NCBI GenBank assembly: GCA_016929495.1
Contig: JAFGIS010000406.1
Coordinates: 1 to 39,404, forward strand
Length of the DNA stretch: 39,404 nucleotides
From: Polyangiaceae bacterium
GTDB lineage: Bacteria > Myxococcota_A > Polyangia > Polyangiales > Polyangiaceae
Direction of reading: 5' to 3'
A program made the position numbers and the translations under genes. The notes below the pieces were generated by a model, which made no database searches, was not told the origin of the DNA, and saw nothing but the letters and a program-made list of their open reading frames with translations. Below are positions 31,601 to 39,404 of this stretch, one piece after another; the stretch's first letter is position 1, and every line of letters starts with the position of its first letter.

Positions 31601-32526
31601 TCACGGCGCGCCCCAGGCCACGGCCAGCGCCGTCACGTCCCATGGGACGGCAACTGGCTCGTACCCGCTCGGCTCGCCGGCGGTCACGGTGACCATGCGG
31701 TCGAGGATGTGGTGATGGGTGTCGTATTCGGTGGCCTGTTCCGCAATCGTGGCGGAAGTCCCGTCAGCGGTCGTCAGCGAGGCGAGGTTGAGCCCCGTGC
31801 AGCCCGCAGACTTCCAACCTACGTAGCTTCCGTCGCCCATGCTGAGCGGGGCCGTGTCCATCTTCCAGAGCCCCTCTCCGATGCTGCCGTCGCCCGCGAA
31901 AGTGACGTTCACCAATGCCGCCTGGTCGTAGTAGGCGCCTGTTCCTGCATCACGGCCGAAGTAGGCAGTGACCTGCGCATCCACGCTGACGGCGGAGTTC
32001 GATAGTACGTAGCCCTTGCCAACGCTGCCGGTCCCGCCCTCCGCGACGGTCGAACCCGTCCGCGCCACGACGAGGCTATAGCTCGCATCCGCGCCCAGGT
32101 CGTTGACGACCCTCATGTCGCAATCCTCGAACAGCGCCGTCTGCGCCGTGCCCCAAATGAAGTCGCAATTCCCTTCGATGTGGCACTTGTAGAACCAATT
32201 GACGCCTGAAGTCTGCACCGTGTCCTGGTTGCTGTAGAAGGAGCTGTTGTACACAGCCAGGGTCGTGCCAGTCCCGCCCCCGGCGAAGTAGATCGCCTCG
32301 GCCTGGCTGACCTCGGATCGCAGGGCCGTGTTCTTGAGGGTGCCACGTATTCGAACGCGTTGCCCGACGAGCTGTACTTGCCGCTGACAGTGATGACTTC
32401 GTCTGCCAGAGTGGCCGTCGTCGTACCGTTGGTCTGCTTCACGAAGTAGACGAACGGGCTGTCCGCAGCCCCGCCGCCGGTGCCCGCTGCGCCGCCGACG
32501 TCCGTCCCACCCGTGCCGCCCGAACA
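31601..32526 (-). pseudogene. pectinesterase (CE8) lipoprotein remnant, frameshifted and 5' truncated
   Basis: The frame 31601 to about 32340 encodes pectinesterase: NTALRSEVSQAEAIYF, NSSFYSNQDTVQ, FYKCHIEGNCDFIWG and YSLVVARTG, with the active-site QD and D. Upstream of about 32342 that frame becomes Arg/Gly nonsense, while the neighbouring frame reads naturally (TTTATLADEVITVSGKYSSS then GNAFEYV). One missing G in GTGGCACC would join them as EYVGTLKN. Going further back, the restored frame reads CSGGTGGTDVGG, which looks like the mature start of a lipoprotein. It then meets the TAG stop of the next gene at 32527, with no signal peptide. Pectinesterases de-methylate pectin. Either the gene was cut by a rearrangement or the assembly carries errors; the frameshift alone could be a sequencing error. 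Confidence 0.65.
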
Positions 32527-33999
32527 CTAGCGGTGAAGCAACCGCAGTAGCGGGCTGCGAAGCCGCCGGATCTGACGTCGTATGTTCTGGTTGTCCGGCT
32601 TCAGAACGGTTGCGCGTTCCAGCATGTGAAGCGCTGCATTTCGATCCCCGAGGCTCAAGTACACTCCCGCCAGAGCTCGCATGGTGTTGGTTGACTCGGG
32701 GTTGGCCGCCAGCGCCGCCTTGAAGTCGCGCAGTGCGTCGTCGAAGCGGTCCTCGGCCATGGCAGTCTGTGCTGATTGGACGAGTTTGCCGAATTGTGGT
32801 GGCCCGTTCTGTGGACGTTTGCGTGCAGGACTCCGGTTTTCTGGTTTCTCGATGCCCACAACACGCAGCCGCTCGGACACGAGCGGCATCGGGTTGGAGT
32901 CGTAGTAGCCCGGCACGCTTCGGGTCACGTCCACGGTCCCGCCGTCAAGAACATTGACGAGGTTTTCCGCCGTGCACGAACCGTCGTGGCCAATCCAGGA
33001 GAGCCATCCCGCACGTGGTTTCAGATGCGTGAGCTGCGTCAGGTCTGAACGGCCCAGCAGGTCAACCCCAAGCCCGCTCGACGCAAATACGTGTGTGCCG
33101 TACTCACAGCGAACGCCAAAGTCGGAAACCACGAAGGCAGGGACTTGCGCGCTCAGGGCGTCGAACACGGCCGTCGACGACACGGTGCCGAGCAGCGCTG
33201 CCTCCGCGAGAAGCTCTTCCATCGGGTCGTAGGTGACCCTGATGTTCGGAGCAGAGTTCCCGGGCACGTTGAAGTGGTCTTCCGGGTGAAGCGTCGTTTT
33301 GAAGAACGTTTTCTCGTGCGGTCTGACTCGTGCCTTGACGACGACATCCCAGTCCGCGTTGGCCAGAGCGAGGTCACGGAGCAAACAGAAGAGATAGGTC
33401 CGTTCGCGCACCGCGTCCGGGATGGCCACCTGCTCCGCGAACACGAGCACGGGCCGCCCGGGCTGCCGTCGCTCGATGCGTGGAACGGGGCGGTGCAACC
33501 CGGTCAAGACGGTGCGCTGGGCCTGGTAGACGGTGTCCCGGACGAATGCGTCACATAGCGCCTGGTCGCGCGGCCCATTGAGGCAAATCACGTCGTACCC
33601 GATTCTCCAGGAGAGGCCTTCCTCGAACCGATCCAACACAACGCCGTTGAAACCGCAGAACAGCATGGGCCGGCGCACGCCGAGTGCTCGCGTGGTCATG
33701 TCGAGGTCACGGCGGAAGCGATGGATCTTGCTGCCAGCGGCAAACACTCCGACCGCGTCGAAGCGTCGACCCACATCACTCAACGCCAAGCGCGCGATGT
33801 CCAACTCGAGCGCGTCGAACTCTTCCTGGAGCGCGGCGGCCAGCGCGAATGGCAGGTTCGCCCATGAGTGGATGGCAAAGACGACTCTCCATCCTCGGTC
33901 GCGAAACGCACGTGCAAACGGGAGAGCCCCGAACACCTGGCTATCCAGGTCGCATGCGAACAGGACAGAGCGCAAATCACCACCAGCCACCGACTTCAT
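32527..33999 (-). CDS. DUF6716-like putative glycosyltransferase with C-terminal TPRs
   Basis: Protein of 490 residues. Residues 1-390 resemble the DUF6716 putative glycosyltransferases: VLFACDLDSQVFGALPFARAF at the start, PVLVFAEQVAIPD, VVVKARVRPHEKTFF, VTYDPMEELLAEA, GTVSSTAVFDAL and VPAFVVSDFG. The same series of motifs appears in the gene at 36714, so the two are homologous. About 80 C-terminal residues form two TPR-like repeats (AEDRFDDALRDFKAALAANP, YLSLGDRNAALHMLERATVL), absent from the other copy. A sugar-transfer role for a sialic-acid-like unit is inferred from the nearby neuB and neuA-like genes, which are divergently transcribed. Its stop adjoins the broken pectinesterase. No transmembrane helix is evident. 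Confidence 0.72.
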   Translation of the reverse strand: MKSVAGGDLRSVLFACDLDSQVFGALPFARAFRDRGWRVVFAIHSWANLPFALAAALQEEFDALELDIARLALSDVGRRFDAVGVFAAGSKIHRFRRDLDMTTRALGVRRPMLFCGFNGVVLDRFEEGLSWRIGYDVICLNGPRDQALCDAFVRDTVYQAQRTVLTGLHRPVPRIERRQPGRPVLVFAEQVAIPDAVRERTYLFCLLRDLALANADWDVVVKARVRPHEKTFFKTTLHPEDHFNVPGNSAPNIRVTYDPMEELLAEAALLGTVSSTAVFDALSAQVPAFVVSDFGVRCEYGTHVFASSGLGVDLLGRSDLTQLTHLKPRAGWLSWIGHDGSCTAENLVNVLDGGTVDVTRSVPGYYDSNPMPLVSERLRVVGIEKPENRSPARKRPQNGPPQFGKLVQSAQTAMAEDRFDDALRDFKAALAANPESTNTMRALAGVYLSLGDRNAALHMLERATVLKPDNQNIRRQIRRLRSPLLRLLHR

Positions 34000-34559
34000 T
34001 GCCCGATCCTAGCAGCTGCGATGGGTCGATCCAATCGGGTTCTCGACGGTGGCTTGGCCGAGCCGGGCCCGAAGGAGTCTCGCCGCCTGGCAGGCGGCCT
34101 ATGACCACTCGCCATGCAGCCGACGGTTCCCGGACGGACTACTCGCCGACGGCGATGCTGGTGGCGCGCGTTGAAGCGTGCACGTCGTACATCGCCGGTG
34201 GGTGGAGCCCTCGTCGGCCTCCACGTCGACAGGTGAGTGTGCAGCATGCTCGCCCGGTTGGCATGAATTCGCTGCACCAAGGGTTGGCCGTGCCCGTTGC
34301 TCAACGGAGGGCCCGCAAAACAGCGAGCCCAGAGGGCTACTGCCCTGACAACGCGATCACGGTCTTCGCACCCGCTGCGACTCGGACACAGCGAACTCGA
34401 CCAGCGGACCGTCACCCCGTTGTCGTGCACACACCGAACACCTCGGCTCGCTTGTCCGTTCTTGCACACGACTCTGCGCCTCGACGTCGCCGCATCGCTG
34501 TTGCACCCCTCCTTGGCGTCTCGTACACTTGATGGGGCTTGTTCGCAAGGCGGGTACAC
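34000..34559. other. divergent intergenic region of the sialic-acid cluster
   Basis: About 560 bases between the two divergent halves of the cluster. Frames are open on both strands but their translations are Arg/Pro/Ser-rich and look non-coding. GCCGCCTG (34082-34089) and CAGGCGGC (34091-34098) form a near-perfect palindrome with a single central base, a possible operator or hairpin. No convincing promoter, ncRNA or transposon remnant was seen. Confidence 0.5.
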
Positions 34560-35474
34560 ATGAGTAGCTTACGGAAAACGAAGTGCGACGCGCAGCAGCC
34601 GCCCAAGATCATTGCGGAAGTCGGCTGCAACCACAAGGGACGCCTGGAAGTAGCGCGGGAGATGATCCAGGTTGCCGCGGTCTTCTGCAAGGTGGACTAC
34701 GTCAAGTTCCAGAAGCGCAACGTGCTCGAGTTACTGTCAGCAGAAGAGTACGCAGCTCCTCATCCCATTCCGCACAACGCGTACGGCCCGACCTACGGCG
34801 CACACCGTGAAGCCCTCGAGCTCGATATCGAGCAGCATCTGCGGCTCAAACTCGAGTGTGAGAAGTTCTCGGTTGGGTATGCGTCATCGGTCTGGGAACG
34901 CACCAGCGCGACCCAGATTGCGTCCCTGAGGCCGGATTTCCTCAAGGTTCCTTCCGGTACGAATCAGGACTTCGACCTTCTGGAATGGATCTGTGCCAAC
35001 TTCGACGGACAGATCCACGTATCGCTCGGGATGACGACGCGCTGGGAGGAGGAGCGACTCGTCGAGCTCCTCGCTTCTCGCCGCCGACTCGCGGACACGG
35101 TGCTCTACGCGTGCACCTCTGGCTACCCCGTCGCCTTCGAGGATCTTGCGCTGCTCGAAATCGAACGACTTCGAGAAGACTACCGCAGCCAGGTTGCCGC
35201 GATAGGCTTCTCGGGCCACCACCTGGGAATCGCTGCCGATGTTGCGGCACAAACGTTGGGAGCAGAATGGATCGAACGTCACTTCACGCTCGACCGGACA
35301 TGGAAAGGCACTGACCACGCCGCCTCGCTCGAGCCCGACGGACTGCGCCGCTTGGTGCGTGACACGCGTGCCGTCGCGAAGGCGCTCGCGCACAAGACGA
35401 GCGAGCTGCTCGCCGTTGAGGAACCCCAGAGGGCCAAGCTGAAGCGGACCCGCTGCACGCGCAAGGCGGGATAG
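34560..35474 (+). CDS. neuB: N-acetylneuraminate synthase family protein lacking the SAF domain
   Basis: Protein of 304 residues of the NeuB family, which condenses a mannosamine-type sugar with phosphoenolpyruvate to form a nonulosonic acid such as sialic acid. Seen: IIAEVGCNHKG, DYVKFQKRN, KVPSGTNQDF, HVSLGMTT, ACTSGYP, IGFSGHHLG and IERHFTLDRTWKGTDHAASL. These give the TIM-barrel active site. Classical NeuB has about 340 residues and ends in an SAF (antifreeze-like) domain that supplies an arginine to the active site; here the chain ends soon after the barrel, so that domain is missing. The substrate (N-acetylneuraminic, legionaminic or a 9-phosphate form) is not determined. ATG 34560 is preferred over a TTG at 34539. 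No NeuC-type epimerase is in the window. Confidence 0.85.
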   Translation: MSSLRKTKCDAQQPPKIIAEVGCNHKGRLEVAREMIQVAAVFCKVDYVKFQKRNVLELLSAEEYAAPHPIPHNAYGPTYGAHREALELDIEQHLRLKLECEKFSVGYASSVWERTSATQIASLRPDFLKVPSGTNQDFDLLEWICANFDGQIHVSLGMTTRWEEERLVELLASRRRLADTVLYACTSGYPVAFEDLALLEIERLREDYRSQVAAIGFSGHHLGIAADVAAQTLGAEWIERHFTLDRTWKGTDHAASLEPDGLRRLVRDTRAVAKALAHKTSELLAVEEPQRAKLKRTRCTRKAG

Positions 35475-35514
35475 CGTCGGCCTGCGGCATCACGGGCGTC
35501 GGACCATTCCTGTC

Positions 35515-36717
35515 ATGAAACCGGAGTGCCTTGCCATCATCCCTGCTCGCGGCGGCTCGAAAGGGCTGCCGCGCAAGAACACGCGTCCGCTTGGCGGAGT
35601 ACCGCTCGTCGGGCGCAGCGTGCAGGTCGCACGCGGCGCGGCTGCGGTCACGAGGGTGGTCGTCAGCACGGACGACCCCGAAGTCGCGAACATCGCGCAA
35701 CGATACGGCGCAGAGGTCGTCTGGCGACCCACCACGCTCGCGAACGAAACAGCCTCCTCCGAGGACGCGTTGCTCCATGTTCTCGGGCAACTCGCCGACC
35801 AAGAGGGATACCATCCCGATCTGGTCGTGATGCTGCAGTGCACGAGCCCACTGACTTCCTCTGACGACGTTGACCGGGCTGTGAATCTGCTGGTGACCGC
35901 GCGGGCCGGTAGCTGTTTCACGGCAGTCCCATTCTTCCACTTCCTTTGGCGTACACGGCCAGATGGTACGGCAGAAGGGATCAATCATTCTGGATCGAAG
36001 AGAGCACGGCGACAGGACCTTGCACCGCAGCTGCTGGAAAACGGCGCTGTGTACGTGATGCGCACCGACGCGCTTCTCGCGAGCCGGGACCGGTTCTGCG
36101 GCAAGGTTGTCGCGTGCGAGGTTTCCGCGGCTCGACTGCTTGAGGTCGATGACGCTCGCGACTTCGCTATTGCCGAGGCGCTCGTCCGTGTTGAGCTGAA
36201 CGAGGGCGCTCGGGAGCACCTTCCTCGTCCCGTGCAGGCAGTGGTTTTCGACTTCGACGGGGTGATGACGGACGACCGCGTTCACCTCACGGAGGACGGC
36301 ACCGAATCCGTCGTGTGCCATCGCTCCGACGGGCACGGCGTGGCCCTGCTCCGCGAGCTCGGTACACCCATGCTCATATTGTCCCGCGAGCAGAACTCGA
36401 TCGTGACGCGACGTGCGTCGAAGCTCGGAATCGAGTGTATTCAGGGTGTCGAGGACAAGCTGGCGGTGCTCCGGGCCTGGACGGCACGTCGCGGAGTGGC
36501 TGCGGAGCGAATGGTGTACGTCGGCAACGACGTGACCGACGTGGAGTGTATGCTGTACGCAGGTTGTTCCGCGTGCCCTTCCGACGCCGGACGCGAGGCA
36601 CGTGCCGCCGCCCGCATCGTTCTGCGGGCACGCGGCGGAGACGGTGCAGTGCGCGAGCTCTGCGAGCTCGTTCTGGAGGCTGGCCGTCCGAAGCCTCCGT
36701 CTGAGAGTCAGGCATGA
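35515..36717 (+). CDS. neuA: CMP-sialic acid synthetase fused to HAD phosphatase
   Basis: Protein of 400 residues with two enzymatic domains. Residues 1-230 are an acylneuraminate cytidylyltransferase: the nucleotide-binding loop PARGGSKGLPRKN at 10-22, STDDPE and LQCTSPLTSSDD are present. This activates the sugar with CTP to form a CMP-sugar. Residues about 240-395 are a HAD-type phosphatase of the KdsC kind with nucleophile Asp246 and Asp248 in DFDGVMTDD, Ser290, Lys315 and GNDVTD at 337-342, so all four HAD motifs look complete. The same order occurs in animal CMAS. A plausible role is removal of the phosphate of a nonulosonate 9-phosphate before or beside activation. It starts 40 bases after neuB and overlaps the next gene by four bases (ATGA). 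Confidence 0.88.
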   Translation: MKPECLAIIPARGGSKGLPRKNTRPLGGVPLVGRSVQVARGAAAVTRVVVSTDDPEVANIAQRYGAEVVWRPTTLANETASSEDALLHVLGQLADQEGYHPDLVVMLQCTSPLTSSDDVDRAVNLLVTARAGSCFTAVPFFHFLWRTRPDGTAEGINHSGSKRARRQDLAPQLLENGAVYVMRTDALLASRDRFCGKVVACEVSAARLLEVDDARDFAIAEALVRVELNEGAREHLPRPVQAVVFDFDGVMTDDRVHLTEDGTESVVCHRSDGHGVALLRELGTPMLILSREQNSIVTRRASKLGIECIQGVEDKLAVLRAWTARRGVAAERMVYVGNDVTDVECMLYAGCSACPSDAGREARAAARIVLRARGGDGAVRELCELVLEAGRPKPPSESQA

Positions 36718-38045
36718 TGTCCACGGCTCCCCGTGCGCTATTGCTGCTAGCGCGGCACGACTCGTTCTTCAAGGCTGGTCTGCACCTTGCGCGACAGCTA
36801 TCCGGCGAGACCACGAGGACGGATGTCATCGCACTTCGCTCGCGAGGGGCGCGGCTCAGCCCCGGGCAGGTCGCGGCCCTTGGTCTCGAAAGCAAGCCCC
36901 GAATGCTTTCTCTCCGCGACATCTGCGAACGCCCGTTTCTGACGGACTACGACGTCGTTCTTCTGGGGCTCGATGGGCGCAACAGCCGCAGCTTCCTCCG
37001 TCGTTTCCAGGATGTGTTTGCGTCCGATACCCGGCGCCGTCCGGTCGTGCTCTGCTACTACCCTGGCGTGGTTAGTCGGTTTCTGCTCGAGGGAATGCAG
37101 AGCCGGATGTCGGCCGATCTCGTCCTGCTCAACTCGCCGCACGATTGCGTGCAGTACGACGCCATGCTGCGCGGTATGGGAATCGCCGTGAGCAATGGGC
37201 TCGCGACTGGCTTGAGCTACCTCGATGCGTCTCGGTGTCGCAGGGGCGCCGGGAACAGCATCGTGTTCTTCGCACAGCCCACCGTACCGCCGGCTGTTCA
37301 CGAGCGCGCCTACATCGTTGCGCGTTTGCTGGACGTGGCCCGGAAGCACCCGCGGCACCGCATCGTTCTCAAACCGCGGCACCGGCCTGGCGAACATACG
37401 CTCCATCGTGACCGATGCCAGTTCGCTGACGTCGTGAACACCTTCTGTGCTCGAGACCGATTGCCGTGCAACTTCACTCTTTCCTACGATCCGGTGGAGG
37501 CCCTACTGCAGGATGCGGCGGTTGCCGTGACGGTGAGTTCCAGCGCTGCATTGGAGGCCCTAGTGGCCGGCGTGCCCACGCGGATTCTGACGGACTTCGG
37601 CATTCATGAGAACTTGGGCAACAACTTCTTCTTGGACAGCGGGTTGCTCTGTACCTTCGACGAAATCAGCGTCGATCTGCCATTCGTTCTGGACGAGCGG
37701 TGGAGCAAGCGTCACCTGAAGTTGGGTTCGAACGGACGCGAGCAACTCGTCGCGCGTGTAGCGGGGCTTCTACGCGAACGAGATGAACGAGGTGAGCTGC
37801 CGCTGAGAAGCGCGCGTCTGGGCGGTCGAAGCGCGGAGTTCCGCGCGTTCGTTGGTCGGGAGTTTGGTCCTGCTTTCTCTGACGATCTGGACAGTCGACC
37901 GTGGCGCCGGCTCTGGTGGCGTTGGCAGAAGCGGCTACTGGGTGCGGCCCTGCGTCACCTGGTGTTTCGGGGTCCAGAGAAGGGGCTTCTTCCCGCCCCG
38001 CGCCCGGCCGACAGCGTACGACCCGGCGGGAGCGGACACGGGTGA
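36714..38045 (+). CDS. DUF6716-like putative glycosyltransferase
   Basis: Protein of 443 residues, homologous to the minus-strand protein at 32527-33999. Shared segments are IVFFAQPTVPPAVHERAY, IVLKPRHRPGEHT, LSYDPVEALLQDA, VTVSSSAALEALVAGVP and LTDFGIHENLGNNFF. DUF6716 proteins are seen next to NeuB and NeuA in other genomes (from memory) and are predicted glycosyltransferases, so transfer of a CMP-nonulosonate onto a cell-surface glycan is the natural guess. It lacks TPRs; instead the tail is Arg/Trp-rich (RPWRRLWWRWQKRLLG) and could bind membranes. No transmembrane helix is apparent. ATG 36714 overlaps the neuA-HAD stop as ATGA. Whether the two copies act together or on different acceptors is open. 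Confidence 0.78.
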   Translation: MMSTAPRALLLLARHDSFFKAGLHLARQLSGETTRTDVIALRSRGARLSPGQVAALGLESKPRMLSLRDICERPFLTDYDVVLLGLDGRNSRSFLRRFQDVFASDTRRRPVVLCYYPGVVSRFLLEGMQSRMSADLVLLNSPHDCVQYDAMLRGMGIAVSNGLATGLSYLDASRCRRGAGNSIVFFAQPTVPPAVHERAYIVARLLDVARKHPRHRIVLKPRHRPGEHTLHRDRCQFADVVNTFCARDRLPCNFTLSYDPVEALLQDAAVAVTVSSSAALEALVAGVPTRILTDFGIHENLGNNFFLDSGLLCTFDEISVDLPFVLDERWSKRHLKLGSNGREQLVARVAGLLRERDERGELPLRSARLGGRSAEFRAFVGREFGPAFSDDLDSRPWRRLWWRWQKRLLGAALRHLVFRGPEKGLLPAPRPADSVRPGGSGHG

Positions 38046-38201
38046 CTGTCTGCTGCGCGCTTTCGCTCGGCGCACAACATGGCTCGATGTCGGCGGTTGT
38101 CGGTCGCGTTCGGGGGTGGGCCAGCGGAAAGCGGGCGGGTTGAGCATGGCTCGAACCGTGACGTACTCTCGTGGGATCCGCGGGTCATCCAGGAGGTTCC
38201 C

Positions 38202-39404
38202 ATGTTCATGCGTACGCTGTCGGCTGCCAGGGCAATCGGCGCGATGGCTCTGTTCGGAGGACTGACGTCCTGCGGAAACCGCGACGCGAAGGGGACGCCC
38301 GACGCCGAGGGGGACTCGATGCCGGCAGAGGACATCGGCGCATGGGACGACGGCAAGCAGCAGTTCGCAAAGACACAATACGTACGTCCACCGGGCCGGA
38401 CCTACGGCGCTGGCGACGGGTCCTCGTGGACCGACGCGTTCGCCGATCTCCCCGAAGAGCTCGAGCGCGGAGCACGCTATCTGGTTGCCTCCGGCAACTA
38501 CGATGAGACCACGCCTCGGGACGACGAGCCCTACACTGACTACACTTTCGACGACCGGGAAGACGGCGATCGGTTCATCGCCGTGGTGAAGGCGACGGCG
38601 GATGACCATGGCAGCAACGAGGGGTGGGAGGCGTCGCTGGCACAGGGGCCTGCCGTCTTCGGTCCCCTATCCATGGCCACAGGCCACTATCTGCTGGACG
38701 GGGTCGAGGGCACTGGCACGAGCGGTCACGGGATCCGGATCGTCGTCAATCCGGCGGTCTGTGGCAACAGCCATGCGAACGCCTTCTACTTCGATTGGAA
38801 CGCGCAGTCCCACTACGTGGGCCTGCATCATCTCGACATCGGCTTCTGCGGCGACGTGGGCGACCCGGCCGAACCTGCTCAGGATGCCATCTATGGCTAC
38901 ATGACGGACCGCTACGACGTGGGAAACGTCACGATACGCGACTCGTACGTACACGACACCAAACGCGTGCTGGCCTTCTTCCTCGGCTGGACGGACGTAC
39001 TGCTGGAGCGGTCGTTCTTCGAGCGCAGCGGCCAGCACCACGAGTCGAGCTCACTGGCGATGCGGGACGCCAGGCACGTGGTCGTGCGCAACAACGTATT
39101 CAAGGACGCGATCAACGTTTTCGTTTCGCTGCAGGACGTCCGGGACGTCCACATCTATGGCAACGTCTTCGTGTCGACACTGGCGGGTTGGGATATCTGG
39201 AACTCGATCCACTCCAGCGAACCGATGCGCGACGTCTTCATCCACAACAACACGTTCTACGGACACACGGGTCTGAGCACCGGCTTTCGGTTCACCGGCA
39301 CGACGAGCAACGTTCAGGTCAGCAACAACCTGTGGGCGCACAACCGCACCAATCAGATCCCGATGGCCGGCGACCATGACTACAATGCGTTCTTCGACAA
39401 TATC
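38202..39404 (+). CDS. right-handed beta-helix lipoprotein, 3' end outside the window
   Basis: Open frame of 401 codons without a stop, so the gene continues past the edge. The signal peptide MFMRTLSAARAIGAMALFGG ends at lipobox GLTSC. A Gly/Asp-containing linker follows. The rest has beta-helix style repeats with Asn, Val and Phe ladders (VTIRDSYVHDTKRVLAFFLG, VVVRNNVFKDAINVFVSLQD, VHIYGNVFVST, VFIHNNTFYGHTG, VQVSNNLWAHN). Proteins of this fold often act on or bind polysaccharides (pectate lyases, alginate epimerases and the like), but no catalytic residues are assigned here. AGGAGG lies five bases before ATG 38202. It is 156 bases downstream of the DUF6716 gene on the same strand, possibly with its own promoter. 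The broken pectinesterase earlier in the window is of the same general fold. Confidence 0.8.
   Translation, partial: MFMRTLSAARAIGAMALFGGLTSCGNRDAKGTPDAEGDSMPAEDIGAWDDGKQQFAKTQYVRPPGRTYGAGDGSSWTDAFADLPEELERGARYLVASGNYDETTPRDDEPYTDYTFDDREDGDRFIAVVKATADDHGSNEGWEASLAQGPAVFGPLSMATGHYLLDGVEGTGTSGHGIRIVVNPAVCGNSHANAFYFDWNAQSHYVGLHHLDIGFCGDVGDPAEPAQDAIYGYMTDRYDVGNVTIRDSYVHDTKRVLAFFLGWTDVLLERSFFERSGQHHESSSLAMRDARHVVVRNNVFKDAINVFVSLQDVRDVHIYGNVFVSTLAGWDIWNSIHSSEPMRDVFIHNNTFYGHTGLSTGFRFTGTTSNVQVSNNLWAHNRTNQIPMAGDHDYNAFFDNI

Noticed and set aside
34082..34098. Near-perfect palindrome as transposon end or attachment site
   Set aside because: Single copy with no paired element, transposase or integrase nearby; kept only as a note in the gap entry.
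33996..34559. Minus-strand frame of 187 codons in the sialic-acid gap
   Set aside because: The translation is Arg/Pro/Ser-rich with no hydrophobic core or motif, so it reads as non-coding.

Overview
The window looks like a chromosomal segment of a Myxococcota bacterium, probably of the Polyangia type. The GC content is clearly high (not computed), coding frames favour G or C at third positions, and many predicted lipoproteins carry a lipobox cysteine followed by long Gly/Ser/Ala/Asp-rich linkers. Families common in that phylum also occur: Cys-rich surface lipoproteins, TIR-WD40 proteins and an acidic/basic-tailed regulator. This is inference from style and gene content; no rRNA or other phylogenetic marker is present. 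No insertion sequence, tRNA, rRNA or CRISPR array was seen.

Region 1 (1-8657): the possible tail of a plus-strand gene, then a tightly coupled minus-strand operon of five genes: a membrane coiled-coil protein, a MoxR-type AAA+ ATPase, a DUF58 protein, a BatA-like von Willebrand A (VWA) membrane protein, and a larger VWA protein with a glutamine-amidotransferase-like middle. Three of the four junctions overlap by 4 bases. This is the widespread MoxR/DUF58/VWA chaperone-like module. Region 2 (8658-12313): a 570-bp gap with direct and inverted repeats, a response regulator whose receiver domain is joined to an acidic linker and a histone-H1-like Lys/Ala/Pro tail, and a VWA lipoprotein preceded by a good sigma-54-like promoter with upstream dyads; a strong hairpin terminator closes the unit.

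Region 3 (12351-17312, minus): a Cys-rich lipoprotein, an RlmN/Cfr-family radical SAM rRNA methyltransferase 18 bases after it, and an expansin-like lipoprotein. Region 4 (17882-24328): a solitary protein resembling a polymorphic-toxin type 46 domain, a repeat-bearing lipoprotein, a 915-residue TIR-WD40 protein (candidate NAD-consuming immune effector), and two small membrane proteins. Region 5 (24355-31498, minus): two outer-membrane-barrel-like proteins flanking a glycerophosphodiesterase-like lipoprotein or periplasmic protein, an array of intergenic hairpins, a polytopic GT-C-like protein and a spermidine-synthase-like membrane protein.

Region 6 (31601-39404): a broken pectinesterase gene lies directly against a sialic-acid-type cluster. 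The cluster has two DUF6716-like putative glycosyltransferases (one divergent with TPRs), a NeuB-type synthase lacking the usual SAF domain, and a NeuA cytidylyltransferase fused to a HAD phosphatase, the layout of animal CMAS. The three plus-strand genes probably make and transfer an activated nonulosonic acid. The window ends inside a right-handed beta-helix lipoprotein. The items most worth following are the receiver-H1 fusion, the TIR-WD40/toxin-like neighbourhood, the sialic-acid cluster with its truncated neighbour, and the hairpin array at 27159-27326.
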